Of a stretch of DNA of 64,000 bases, positions 1 through 7,878 are shown in pieces. Source of the DNA: Pedobacter punctiformis (GTDB lineage: Bacteria > Bacteroidota > Bacteroidia > Sphingobacteriales > Sphingobacteriaceae). The translations under genes were made by a program, and so were the position numbers. Positions within the stretch are counted from its first letter, which is position 1. Each line of letters opens with the position of its first letter. Under the pieces are notes generated by a model that saw nothing but the letters and a program-made list of their open reading frames with translations, was not told where the DNA came from and searched no databases. Location of the stretch: positions 620,001-684,000 of the forward strand of contig NZ_JAPWGM010000002.1 in assembly GCF_027213715.1 (NCBI RefSeq). The letters are read 5' to 3'.

Positions 1-112
1 CGTTCGTATTGTTTTGACTGGAGCCAAAGATAAAGAACAGGCAATTGCCAATGCTGGAGCAATGAACTTTGACCTAACTGCAAATGAACTATTGTCCTTA
101 ATTTATTTTTAA
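1..112 (+). CDS. Aldo/keto reductase, C-terminal end (partial)
   Basis: Only the last 36 codons are in the window; the frame opens at base 2 and ends with TAA at 110-112. The visible tail contains LTGAKDKEQAIANAGA and then LTANELLSL. This fits the C-terminal cofactor-binding end of aldo/keto reductases, where a G-A/S-K/R loop before an ENAGA-type helix contacts the NADPH 2'-phosphate. The family assignment rests on this short piece only. The substrate cannot be judged because the barrel and catalytic Tyr/Lys/His lie outside the window. Confidence 0.6.
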   Translation, partial: VRIVLTGAKDKEQAIANAGAMNFDLTANELLSLIYF

Positions 113-158
113 GGTTTAAAAAACGAATGCTGCGTATAATACTATTTGAATGAAGTAA

Positions 159-347
159 TTATGCAGGTTCAATGCCATTTGCAACCAATCCGGTTTGGCT
201 CATTTCAATTACAAAATAGATATCCATACCAATCCAAACCTGATTTTTATAATTTTCTAATGAAAAAGTGATTTCCTGTTCATTTTCATCAGTAATCACA
301 CCACTCCTGTCCTCATCAATAAAAGTGATTGTACCTTTCCTAATCAT
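159..347 (-). CDS. Small cold-shock-like (OB-fold) protein
   Basis: This 62-residue protein begins MIRKGTITFIDEDRSGVITDENEQE. It follows the pattern of a cold-shock domain: a K-G-x-I/V-x-F strand, a D/N turn, a G-V-I strand, then an acidic loop and a second hydrophobic strand (ITFSLENY). The canonical RNP1 and RNP2 aromatic motifs (KGFGFI, VFVH) are not present, so nucleic-acid binding is uncertain. Short CSD-like proteins of this kind occur across Bacteroidota, but I know no assigned function for this one. It is a single gene, with about 470 bp of non-coding DNA on its 5' side. Confidence 0.55.
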   Translation of the reverse strand: MIRKGTITFIDEDRSGVITDENEQEITFSLENYKNQVWIGMDIYFVIEMSQTGLVANGIEPA

Positions 348-816
348 ATACTTTACATTTAGGATTAATTTTATCAGATATTTTCATAAGCTCTTTTATA
401 AAAAGCTAATTGTGTGTATTCAATAACTGTTCCATGTTTATAAAATAGTTATTCTTTAACTTTTCAATACAAAACCAGGTTCTAAAATTGAAATATGAAA
501 AATATAGGTTGCTATAATTTCACGTAAGCGAATCATTTAATATCGCTTAATCATCTGTTGCAAAGCTAAAACCACGAAAATAAGCGAGATTGGAATACGT
601 CACTTTTGAAGTATTTAAGCTTAAAAATTTGTGAGGATTGTAGTGCCTCCCTTACCCGCATCCTATTTCAATGCGGGTAAACAGGGCTTTATTTATTAAC
701 CAAATATATGCAGGACTAAAGCTTGGTCTGATATGAAACAAATATATACTATTTAGATTAATTCCAAATAATAATTTCATTCTTTTTATCAACATTTGAT
801 TAGTAATAATAAAGCC
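348..816. other. Non-coding stretch with one strong hairpin
   Basis: No credible gene is seen here. The region lies upstream of the small cold-shock-like gene and downstream of the Crp/Fnr gene, both on the minus strand. Its one clear element is a perfect 10-bp inverted repeat: TTACCCGCAT at 652-661 and ATGCGGGTAA at 671-680, with a 9-base loop. It is GC-rich within an AT-rich stretch. It could end transcription of the regulator gene, although the minus-strand T tract is poor, or it could be a dispersed palindromic element. Confidence 0.4.
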
Positions 817-1461
817 TTAATTTTCAGCGTAGGCTGAAGAATCTTTAAACAGCTTCCGGCCTTTTGACCTGATTCTGCTTAAAGTTTCCATTCGAATACC
901 TAAATAAGAAGCAATACATTTTAATGGCAACCGGTTGATCATAATTCCAGAAAGTTTAATAAAACGCTGATAACGTTGTTCTGCAGATGGAATACGGGCT
1001 AATATGGCCGATTCTCTGGTTCGTTCATACTGAGCAGAAAGAATGTTTAAACCCAATTCCTTAGTCTCTGCAAATTTCTGATATAAATCATTAATCAGGG
1101 TATAAGGAATGGCAAGAAGTTGCGTGGTTTCAAGGGCCTGCATAATTTCCGGATCGTCCAGATTTTTACCTGTTTCATCTAATCTCCCGATCAGTTGTCC
1201 CTCTTTAGCAAGCCAGGTTGTGATATCCCGACCTTCTTCTTTAATAAAGCCACGAGCAATTCCTTTAATAATAAAATAAACACTGGGCTCCTGTGTTGCA
1301 TCTGAAGCAATAAATTTATTCTTCTTGAAAGATACTGGATAACAACGCTTGATAATTTCGTCACCAATTTCCTTAGGGATTCTGGTCATGGCGTTTAAAA
1401 AATCTATAAAGATTCCCGCTTCAAAAGTTGGATTTTTTAATCTGGACATAGGGATGAACAT
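817..1461 (-). CDS. Crp/Fnr family transcriptional regulator
   Basis: The 214-residue protein has an N-terminal cyclic-nucleotide-binding-like beta-barrel (about residues 30-130, including YFIIKGIARGF and the following strand WLAKEGQLIG). A dimer helix and a C-terminal winged helix with LPLKCIASYLGIRMETLSRIR (about 175-200) follow. The recognition-helix pattern ASYLGI-x-x-ETLSRIR is typical of the large Bacteroidota Crp/Fnr group, whose effectors are mostly unknown. No Fnr-type Cys cluster is seen, so oxygen sensing through Fe-S is unlikely. Two in-frame ATGs are possible starts (1461 and 1449). It is not in an operon. Confidence 0.85.
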   Translation of the reverse strand: MFIPMSRLKNPTFEAGIFIDFLNAMTRIPKEIGDEIIKRCYPVSFKKNKFIASDATQEPSVYFIIKGIARGFIKEEGRDITTWLAKEGQLIGRLDETGKNLDDPEIMQALETTQLLAIPYTLINDLYQKFAETKELGLNILSAQYERTRESAILARIPSAEQRYQRFIKLSGIMINRLPLKCIASYLGIRMETLSRIRSKGRKLFKDSSAYAEN

Positions 1462-1707
1462 TTAGTTATCTATGTTAATCCAACATTTAAGCCAAAGGAT
1501 AATCTAATTTAAGAGATCCGAATAGCGATTTCTCGTTAAATAGTTCTATTTATATTTTTGATAAACATTTATGAGTCTCTAAAAATTTGATGTTTATCAA
1601 TTTATTCCTGTAAGTGATACTTTTCAAAGCCCTTAAAAATCCCCACTGGCAAATATTTACCCGACTTGGGGAAATATTACACAGCACTCTACAAATTCCA
1701 CAATTCG

Positions 1708-2154
1708 TTAAGAATTTATAAGCACTATAAATTCATGATTAAATCCAGCATCGCAAACCCTAAAAGTAACCTGCCATTTATCTTTAACTAAATTGTCAAT
1801 ATAATTTTTAAAAGCCTTTTCAAAGCGATCGAAATTAATTTTAGGTTTGGTTACAACCAAATAAAAATCATCCGAAGTAGCCAAAACTTCTTCTACATAT
1901 TTTACCCAATGCATTTTAATTTCGTTTGGTAATTTCTGATAGTTTTGATTGTTTATAAATTGTCCAATATTTAGTAAAAGTTCAGTTTCTAAGTTTTCTC
2001 CTGAAACCTGAATCCATTGACCTTTCACTTCGTCAATTACGGCTACCATTTTCTCCTCCAGAAAAACATTAAAAGGCTCGTTTCTTACTTCTTGTTTTAA
2101 ACCGTATAAATGAGTTTCTCCATCTATATCATAGAGAAAATTTAGTGTAATCAT
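1708..2154 (-). CDS. Hypothetical protein, 148 aa
   Basis: I do not recognise a family. The protein is soluble and acidic, with no signal peptide or membrane segment. It has mixed beta and alpha character: an N-terminal strand MITLNFLYDIDG, a central helix around KMHWVKYVEEVLATSDD, and a C-terminal strand HEFIVLINS. It ends with a normal stop and opens with ATG at 2154, next to an AT-rich leader. It sits among other single small genes of unknown role (2251-2791). There are no signs of decay, and codon use looks like that of the neighbours. Confidence 0.6.
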   Translation of the reverse strand: MITLNFLYDIDGETHLYGLKQEVRNEPFNVFLEEKMVAVIDEVKGQWIQVSGENLETELLLNIGQFINNQNYQKLPNEIKMHWVKYVEEVLATSDDFYLVVTKPKINFDRFEKAFKNYIDNLVKDKWQVTFRVCDAGFNHEFIVLINS

Positions 2155-2250
2155 AAATGTGATTAATTTATTTGTCTGATAACCAATTATGGAGTTAATT
2201 TTAATTTGAAGGAAGCAAAATCCACCAATCCATTTACTTAACTTTAAAGC

Positions 2251-2457
2251 ATGACAATCTCTGAACTGGAAGAATATTTTAAAAATGCTCCAAAACCTGA
2301 AGAGCCTTTATATCTTAATCCTGCAACGAAAATCAACAATATTGATCATTTTTTGGAGAGTCATTTTATCCCGCTGCGCATTAATCCGGATAGTCGTGTA
2401 AATCAATCTTTATTATTCAGACTTAAGGCTTTAAAATTATTGATCGAATCTAATTAA
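2251..2457 (+). CDS. Small hypothetical protein, DUF6965-like
   Basis: This 68-residue protein starts TISELEEYFKNAPKPEEP and continues with LNPATKINNIDHFLESHFIPLR. The layout is a short helix, a proline-rich turn, L-N-x-A-T-x-I-x-x-x-x-F, a hydrophobic helix and a final LxRLxxLxxLI helix. It resembles the small Bacteroidota domain I recall as DUF6965; no function is established. The resemblance is from memory and moderate. The gene is free-standing and convergent with 2477-2791, with 19 bp between the stops. Confidence 0.55.
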   Translation: MTISELEEYFKNAPKPEEPLYLNPATKINNIDHFLESHFIPLRINPDSRVNQSLLFRLKALKLLIESN

Positions 2458-2476
2458 CAGTTTTAACTGACTGCAA

Positions 2477-2791
2477 TTACTCGTTTCCTTTAAATACATT
2501 GATTACCGTGGTTTTCCACTGAATATAGCCAAGTTTGCCGCAAATATTGGCTACAGTATCTTCCACAACAGTGGGCACATCATTTACCACTCTCCAGCGG
2601 ATTGCATATTTTGGATTATAACTAATGTAAACCACCAAATCATCAGTTCGCTGACCGATGCTTTCTAAACCTTTCAAATGCACCTCCTGAAGTTCGGCTG
2701 CCGCCTTTTGAAGTCGCTCATTCATTATTTTACCCAATGATGCATCAGGCCGGAAATCTGTTTCTAATATTGCTAAAACGGTAACTGTCAT
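2477..2791 (-). CDS. Hypothetical protein, 104 aa
   Basis: I recognise no family. The sequence is soluble, with an N-terminal beta strand (TVTVLAILETDF), a basic/acidic helix (MNERLQKAAAELQEV) and two hydrophobic strands (LVVYISYNP, YAIRWRVVNDV). It could be a small alpha-beta domain. It is preceded by about 250 bp of AT-rich non-coding DNA and ends 19 bp from the convergent small gene at 2251-2457. There is no signal peptide and no obvious metal-binding residues. Confidence 0.55.
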   Translation of the reverse strand: MTVTVLAILETDFRPDASLGKIMNERLQKAAAELQEVHLKGLESIGQRTDDLVVYISYNPKYAIRWRVVNDVPTVVEDTVANICGKLGYIQWKTTVINVFKGNE

Positions 2792-3092
2792 ATTGTAAAA
2801 TCAAAAGCTTGCTCTTTAATATCCCTAAAGGCCAAAATGTAATGGACAAAAATGTCTATTATTTGGCTCATTTCGGTTATATTTTTCTAATCCGCTTTAA
2901 TAACACACAAATTTATACTAAAATTATTAGTAATCAAAAAACGTGCCTGATATTTTTAATAATGTTATTTTGATTTTACAGTTAATAGATGAATATGAAA
3001 TTTCAACATCTTTAAATTAATCTATTACCGATTAATAATAGTTGATATATGTAACCGCATTTTTTCTAAAGAATCTAAACATATTCGCAAGT

Positions 3093-4082
3093 ATGGAAGA
3101 AAAACTTTGGGTATTAAAAACGGTACATAACGATGATCGTGCACTGCAGACTGTTGATGATTATAATGACAAAATAGATGAATATTATAATTACGATAGT
3201 AAAGTTGCAAATTCCAAAAATATTAAACCTAATGATTATGCAATCTTAATCAATAAAACAAAAATCTTAGGATTTCTAAAAATAAATAGCATTAATGAAG
3301 TTGAAGCCCAAAAAGTAATAAGATATTGCGCAGAATGCGGTTCATCTACTATTGATAAGCGCACAAAATTAAAACCAACTTACAGATGTAATAAAGGACA
3401 CACATTCAATATACCGGAAGAAAAGACTATCAATGTTAAAAAGTTCAATGCTCAATATAAAAATAATTTCATCCCATATAAGCTTAACAAAGTTGGATTA
3501 TCAGATCTGAGACCTTTTTACAAAAAAAATTACAATCAAAACATGTCAATGCAAGCACTTGATATAGATGCATTAAGATTATTTTCTGAAATAAAAGATA
3601 AGCTGTTATTAAAGAATACCGCTTATGCTTTACCACCATATGAGGGTTCTAAATGGAATGAACCAGAAGGTGAATATCACAAAACTGAAGAAGATGAGAG
3701 AGAAAGTGTACTTAGGCAAATTAAAGCACGAAGAGGTCAACAAAAGTTTAGAGATGATTTAAGAAAGTGCTATGGAGACCGTTGTATGGTTACTGGCTGT
3801 GAGATTTTAGATATTCTTGAAGCTGCTCACATTATTCCTTATCGTGGTAAAAATGATAATCATCCATCTAATGGTTTATTGTTAAGGGCTGATGTACATA
3901 CATTATTCGATTTGGATTTATTAGGCATAAATCCTGAAGATTTAACAATCCACGTAAATAGAATTGCAGAATCACAATATGGTATTTTTAACAACGAGAA
4001 ATTGTTAGTTAAAACTCGAAAGCCTAATAAGAAGGCCTTAATTCAGCGTTGGATTAATTTTAATAAAAAAATCAAATATTAG
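3093..4082 (+). CDS. HNH endonuclease with EVE/PUA-like zinc-binding N-terminal domain
   Basis: I choose ATG 3093 (329 aa); the frame upstream opens only with a TTG. Residues 4-65 (KLWVLKTVHND, then NDYAILINKTKILGFLKI) look like a PUA/EVE-type fold. C79-x2-C82 and C99-x3-H103 form a likely zinc knuckle inside that domain. Residues 208-290 form an HNH nuclease: C231-x4-C236, then EAAHIIPY (catalytic H246), N260 and D267-x-H269-x3-D273. EVE-HNH and SRA-HNH proteins are known modification-dependent (type IV-like) restriction enzymes, so cleavage of modified foreign DNA is a reasonable inference but not shown. There is no methylase beside it. The gene is visibly more AT-rich than its neighbours, suggesting acquisition. 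Confidence 0.75.
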   Translation: MEEKLWVLKTVHNDDRALQTVDDYNDKIDEYYNYDSKVANSKNIKPNDYAILINKTKILGFLKINSINEVEAQKVIRYCAECGSSTIDKRTKLKPTYRCNKGHTFNIPEEKTINVKKFNAQYKNNFIPYKLNKVGLSDLRPFYKKNYNQNMSMQALDIDALRLFSEIKDKLLLKNTAYALPPYEGSKWNEPEGEYHKTEEDERESVLRQIKARRGQQKFRDDLRKCYGDRCMVTGCEILDILEAAHIIPYRGKNDNHPSNGLLLRADVHTLFDLDLLGINPEDLTIHVNRIAESQYGIFNNEKLLVKTRKPNKKALIQRWINFNKKIKY

Positions 4083-4229
4083 TATCTATACTAAAATAGG
4101 TTTATAGATAAAGTAATTCAAACAAAACAGATTTATCAATTAATTTAAATTCCGAGTTTTTTTCAATAATTTCGCCGCCCGGTTTTGGCCAGGCACTCCC
4201 CTTTTTTTGTTAATTAAATTCCTTCTGTG

Positions 4230-5495
4230 ATGAGTAAGTATTTGTATGGTATTGATTTTGGAACCACCAATTCGGCTTTGGCTATTTACGATGAAGAAAA
4301 AAAAGAAATTGTCGATACGATTATTATTCCCTCGCTTATTTATTTCTTTCACGAACTAAATACGGGTGGTTTAAATTATGTGGTAGGCGAAAATGCCATT
4401 TCGGCCTATTTAAATGACGGAATGAAAGGGCGTTTTATTAAATCCATCAAGCAAATTTTATCCCGCAGCAGCTTTACTGAAACACGTATTCAAAATAAAC
4501 GTTACAATGCTGCCGATTTGGTTGCTTTAATTTTAAAAGATTTAAAATTAAAGGCGGATCAAATTATAGGTCTGGACTGTAAAAAAGCTGTTATTGGTCG
4601 CCCCGTATTTTTTGATGACGACAGCACTCCAAAAGATACACTTGCACAAAGCCGTTTAAATAAAGCAGCAGAATTAGCCGGTTTTACTGAGGTACGTTTC
4701 CAGTTTGAACCTATCGGTGCTGCCTTTGCTTACGAGAAAACCATTAAACAAAAGGAAAATGTTCTGGTTGCCGATTTAGGTGGCGGAACAACAGATTTTA
4801 CCTATCTCATTCTTGATCCGGAGAAAGTTGGCAGCAAAAACCGTAAAAACGATATGATGGCTACGGGTGGTATTTATGTTGGGGGCGATAGTTTTGATTC
4901 TGCTTTTATGTGGGATAAAGGCACACCGCATTTTGGCAAGAATACACAATATGAGGCTACACCCGGCAAAGTACTTACAGTTCCGAAGTCTCTTTTTGCA
5001 AATATTTGTACCTGGGATAAAATGAATTTTTTTAATGGCAACCGCATTAAAAAAGATATAGATGATTACTATTATTACTCGGGTAATGATCCTCAGTTTA
5101 AAAACCTGATTACTCTTATCGAAAATAACCTGGGTTATTCGCTTTTTCAATCAATAGAGAAAACAAAGATTACTTTATCCGGTGCAGTGCATTCTGATTT
5201 TAAATATTCTAATATGGGAATTGAAATTAACGAGCCCATCTCTATTGAAGAATATGGCCGGATTATCGAAAAGGACATTGATAAAATCAGCGGTTACCTG
5301 AATGAATTTCTAATCAAAAATCAGATTGATCCATCGGATATAGACAGTCTTTTTTTAACGGGCGGTACTTCTATGGTTACAGCAGTACAACATTTATTTA
5401 AAAGCAAGTTTCCACACATCAGCCTAAATTCCGGAGATAATTTTAAAAGTGTGGCCAAAGGGCTCGCTTATAGCGGATATCTGTTTGAGTCTTAA
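4230..5495 (+). CDS. Hsp70-like ATPase (YegD type)
   Basis: The 421-residue protein is only an actin/Hsp70-fold ATPase domain. It shows phosphate 1 motif YGIDFGTTNSALAIY (residues 4-18), phosphate 2 motif VADLGGGTTDFTYLI (about 180), GGDSFD (about 220) and an adenosine motif LFLTGGTSMV (about 375). There is no substrate-binding domain, as in YegD-type Hsp70 relatives, whose clients are largely unknown. The frame also has a GTG immediately before the ATG; I take the ATG at 4230. It follows the HNH gene by about 150 bp on the same strand and converges on the sugar kinase with only 5 bp between the stops. Confidence 0.85.
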   Translation: MSKYLYGIDFGTTNSALAIYDEEKKEIVDTIIIPSLIYFFHELNTGGLNYVVGENAISAYLNDGMKGRFIKSIKQILSRSSFTETRIQNKRYNAADLVALILKDLKLKADQIIGLDCKKAVIGRPVFFDDDSTPKDTLAQSRLNKAAELAGFTEVRFQFEPIGAAFAYEKTIKQKENVLVADLGGGTTDFTYLILDPEKVGSKNRKNDMMATGGIYVGGDSFDSAFMWDKGTPHFGKNTQYEATPGKVLTVPKSLFANICTWDKMNFFNGNRIKKDIDDYYYYSGNDPQFKNLITLIENNLGYSLFQSIEKTKITLSGAVHSDFKYSNMGIEINEPISIEEYGRIIEKDIDKISGYLNEFLIKNQIDPSDIDSLFLTGGTSMVTAVQHLFKSKFPHISLNSGDNFKSVAKGLAYSGYLFES

Positions 5496-5500
5496 TTTTA

Positions 5501-6427
5501 TTAAATAATATCCATACTCCAATTCTTTTTGTGCTTCATCATAAACCTGTTGATAGCTGATTTTTCATAAACCGGACAGGCGCCTTCCTGCGTCGTAATG
5601 TAAGCACTTAATGCAACGGCAAAATCTAAAGTATCATTGATGTACTCGTTTGATAGTTTCATAGAAAGTAAACCTGCTAAAAAGGAATCGCCACTACCTA
5701 CGGTATCTTTAACCTTAATATTATAAGCAGGCCAGTGGTGTTCTGTTTTAACTCCGTAATAAGATGCGCCCTTGCCTCCTTTGGTGACCACCATTTCGGG
5801 GATGTTGAACTTGTTTTGCAGCAAATCTACCCGGTCTGTTTCAGTTTTACATTGCTGACTAAACCAATTGCTGATAATGCCTAGTTCATCTAAATTTAAT
5901 TTCAGCAGGTCTGTTTTATGCAATAAGCTTGAAATATAACTTTCATTATAATGGGGAGCTCTTAAATTAACATCCATTACCCGGTAAGGTGCCAATTCGA
6001 GTAAATGTTCAAGTGTTTTTCTGCTGGTTTCAGTTCTTCCGGAGAGACTTCCATAAACCAAAGCATCGGCTTGTGCCACTAATCTGGTATGTGGGTTTTC
6101 TGGTGTGATAAAATCCCAGGCTACGGGCTGCACAATTTCATAAGTTACTTCATTATCTTCGCCTACATGTACCTCTACCGTAGATGTTTTATGTTTTTCA
6201 TCAATTTGCACGTAAGTATCATCAATGCCTAAATGATTAAGCACCTGCTGTAGTTCGGCACCATTTCCGTCTTTTCCTATTTTGCTGATTAAATGGCTGT
6301 TTACACCTAAATTTTTTAAATGGTAAGCTACATTCATTATCGCGCCTCCGGGTTTTTTGCCCGACGGGAAGTTATCCCATAATACTTCTCCAAAACAAAT
6401 TACTGTAACATTATTTTTTCTGCTCAT
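5501..6427 (-). CDS. PfkB family carbohydrate kinase (fructokinase-like)
   Basis: This 308-residue ribokinase-fold enzyme has the N-terminal motif CFGEVLWDNFPSGKKPGGA, with the sugar-binding G-G. Its C-terminal ATP/anion-hole signature DTVGSGDSFLAGLL includes the catalytic base Asp (about residue 245). Family members phosphorylate fructose, ribose or related sugars; GEVLWD-x-FP-x-GKxPGGA is common in Bacteroidota fructokinase-like kinases, so fructose is the best guess. There is no sugar transporter or hydrolase beside it. The gene is single, with a 165-bp upstream gap that shows nothing notable. Confidence 0.85.
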   Translation of the reverse strand: MSRKNNVTVICFGEVLWDNFPSGKKPGGAIMNVAYHLKNLGVNSHLISKIGKDGNGAELQQVLNHLGIDDTYVQIDEKHKTSTVEVHVGEDNEVTYEIVQPVAWDFITPENPHTRLVAQADALVYGSLSGRTETSRKTLEHLLELAPYRVMDVNLRAPHYNESYISSLLHKTDLLKLNLDELGIISNWFSQQCKTETDRVDLLQNKFNIPEMVVTKGGKGASYYGVKTEHHWPAYNIKVKDTVGSGDSFLAGLLSMKLSNEYINDTLDFAVALSAYITTQEGACPVYEKSAINRFMMKHKKNWSMDII

Positions 6428-6592
6428 GCCATTTTCTTAATGTCCAACACCCATATCTTCTTTTACTGCAATAAATATTTCAGTTTTAAATGTAAAATAA
6501 AAATTAATGGATTGATTAAAACAATGCAAAAAATTGGCCTTCTTTTTAGAATTGAGTGATAAACAGATTGACTTATCAGGTTGTTAAGGATT

Positions 6593-7684
6593 CTATTTTG
6601 GCAATTCAATAAAAAACTTAGTGCCTGCATTTTCTTCACTTTCAAACCAGATTTTGCCGCGGTGTAATTCTACAATCGCTTTAATAATCCCCATGCCTAA
6701 ACCGCCAGATTCTTCTCCTTTAAGCCCGGGGCGAAGTGCCTGATGAAGCTTGTCAAATAAATGTGGTTTTAAATGATCAGGAATACCAATTCCATTATCG
6801 CTTACGGTAACGAGCACTTTAGTATGATGGTCTTCTATATGAATTTTAATATAACCACCGTCTGCTGTAAATTTTATAGAATTGGAAATCAGGTTATTAA
6901 TGACCTGCAAGAACTTCATGCTATCAATATTTAAATACAGCTTATCTACAGAACTGCTGAATTCGAAATTTTTAACATCACTTAAACGGGAGCGTTTGTA
7001 AAATTGCAGTACATCTCTGATCTCGGAGACCAGCTCTGCCCTTTCCTTCTTGATTTCTATTTCAGCAGATTTAAGAAATTCATAATTAATTAAACTTCTG
7101 ATAAACAAAATATTACGCTCGCACATATCCTGTATAAACCGGAGCAATTTCAACATGTAGTCGCTGCCTGTTTCCTTCACTTCATTTTCTATGGCCGATG
7201 CGGCCATTTTCATCATACCCAACGGTTCTTTCAAATCGTGAGAAAGAATTTCAAGCGTTGTATTTTTCCGGGCGTTAATTTGCTCAATGTGAATTTTATT
7301 GTGCTTTATTGCTGTATTATCTTCTGCAATGCCTGCAATAATGATTTCATCTTCCCATTTTAAGGGATAAATACTAATCCGAATGTGTTTTTCAGTTCCA
7401 TCAGCCACACAAATTCTGAATTCATATTTCTTAGGCTTAAATTCCTCCAAGCATTCTTCATAGCAATCTTTTACATGTTCTTTATCTTCTATGTGTACCT
7501 GTGCGATTAAAAGCTCAGGCGACTGCCATACCTCAGCTAAACTCAGCTCCCATATTTGTTCGAAAGCCTGATTTAGATAAGTAAATTTGTGATCCTTTAT
7601 TTTATAAATGAAGTAAGCGTCGACAGAATGTTCTCCAATTGCACAAAAAAGTTCTTTGTTGATTGATGACTTTTCATATATCAT
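6593..7684 (-). CDS. PAS-domain sensor histidine kinase (soluble)
   Basis: The protein has 363 residues and no membrane segment. Residues 10-130 are a PAS domain (YFIYKIKDHKFTYLNQAFEQIW and following). Residues 140-215 are the dimerisation/phospho-acceptor region with LEILSHDLKEPLGMM (His about 151). Residues 250-363 are the HATPase: N-box NLISNSIKF, G1 VSDNGIGIP and G2 GGLGMGI. No response regulator lies next to it, so its partner is unknown. Soluble PAS kinases of this type usually sense an internal redox, ligand or light cue; the signal cannot be read from the sequence. Confidence 0.88.
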   Translation of the reverse strand: MIYEKSSINKELFCAIGEHSVDAYFIYKIKDHKFTYLNQAFEQIWELSLAEVWQSPELLIAQVHIEDKEHVKDCYEECLEEFKPKKYEFRICVADGTEKHIRISIYPLKWEDEIIIAGIAEDNTAIKHNKIHIEQINARKNTTLEILSHDLKEPLGMMKMAASAIENEVKETGSDYMLKLLRFIQDMCERNILFIRSLINYEFLKSAEIEIKKERAELVSEIRDVLQFYKRSRLSDVKNFEFSSSVDKLYLNIDSMKFLQVINNLISNSIKFTADGGYIKIHIEDHHTKVLVTVSDNGIGIPDHLKPHLFDKLHQALRPGLKGEESGGLGMGIIKAIVELHRGKIWFESEENAGTKFFIELPK

Positions 7685-7814
7685 AATGTAGCGATAATTT
7701 TATGTAACACATTTAACTTATGGTTAATGTAATACAGCACAAACAGCATCTATTCTTAAAAGTTTTGTTTAGTCCATTTTTATCTCCAAATAACATGGAA
7801 GCTTAGGAACAAGA

Positions 7815-7852
7815 AAACCCCAAAAGGCTAAGGTTAATTGCTTTTAGGGTTT
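7815..7852 (-). terminator. Rho-independent terminator of the GH2 gene
   Basis: A 12-bp stem with one mismatch is formed by AAACCCCAAAAG (7815-7826) and CTTTTAGGGTTT (7841-7852). Read on the minus strand it is followed by TTCTTGTT. It lies 27 bp past the stop of the beta-galactosidase gene, which is on the minus strand. The plus-strand side is also T-rich. Confidence 0.7.
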
Positions 7853-7878
7853 ATCTATTTTTGAAGAAGCTTAAAATC

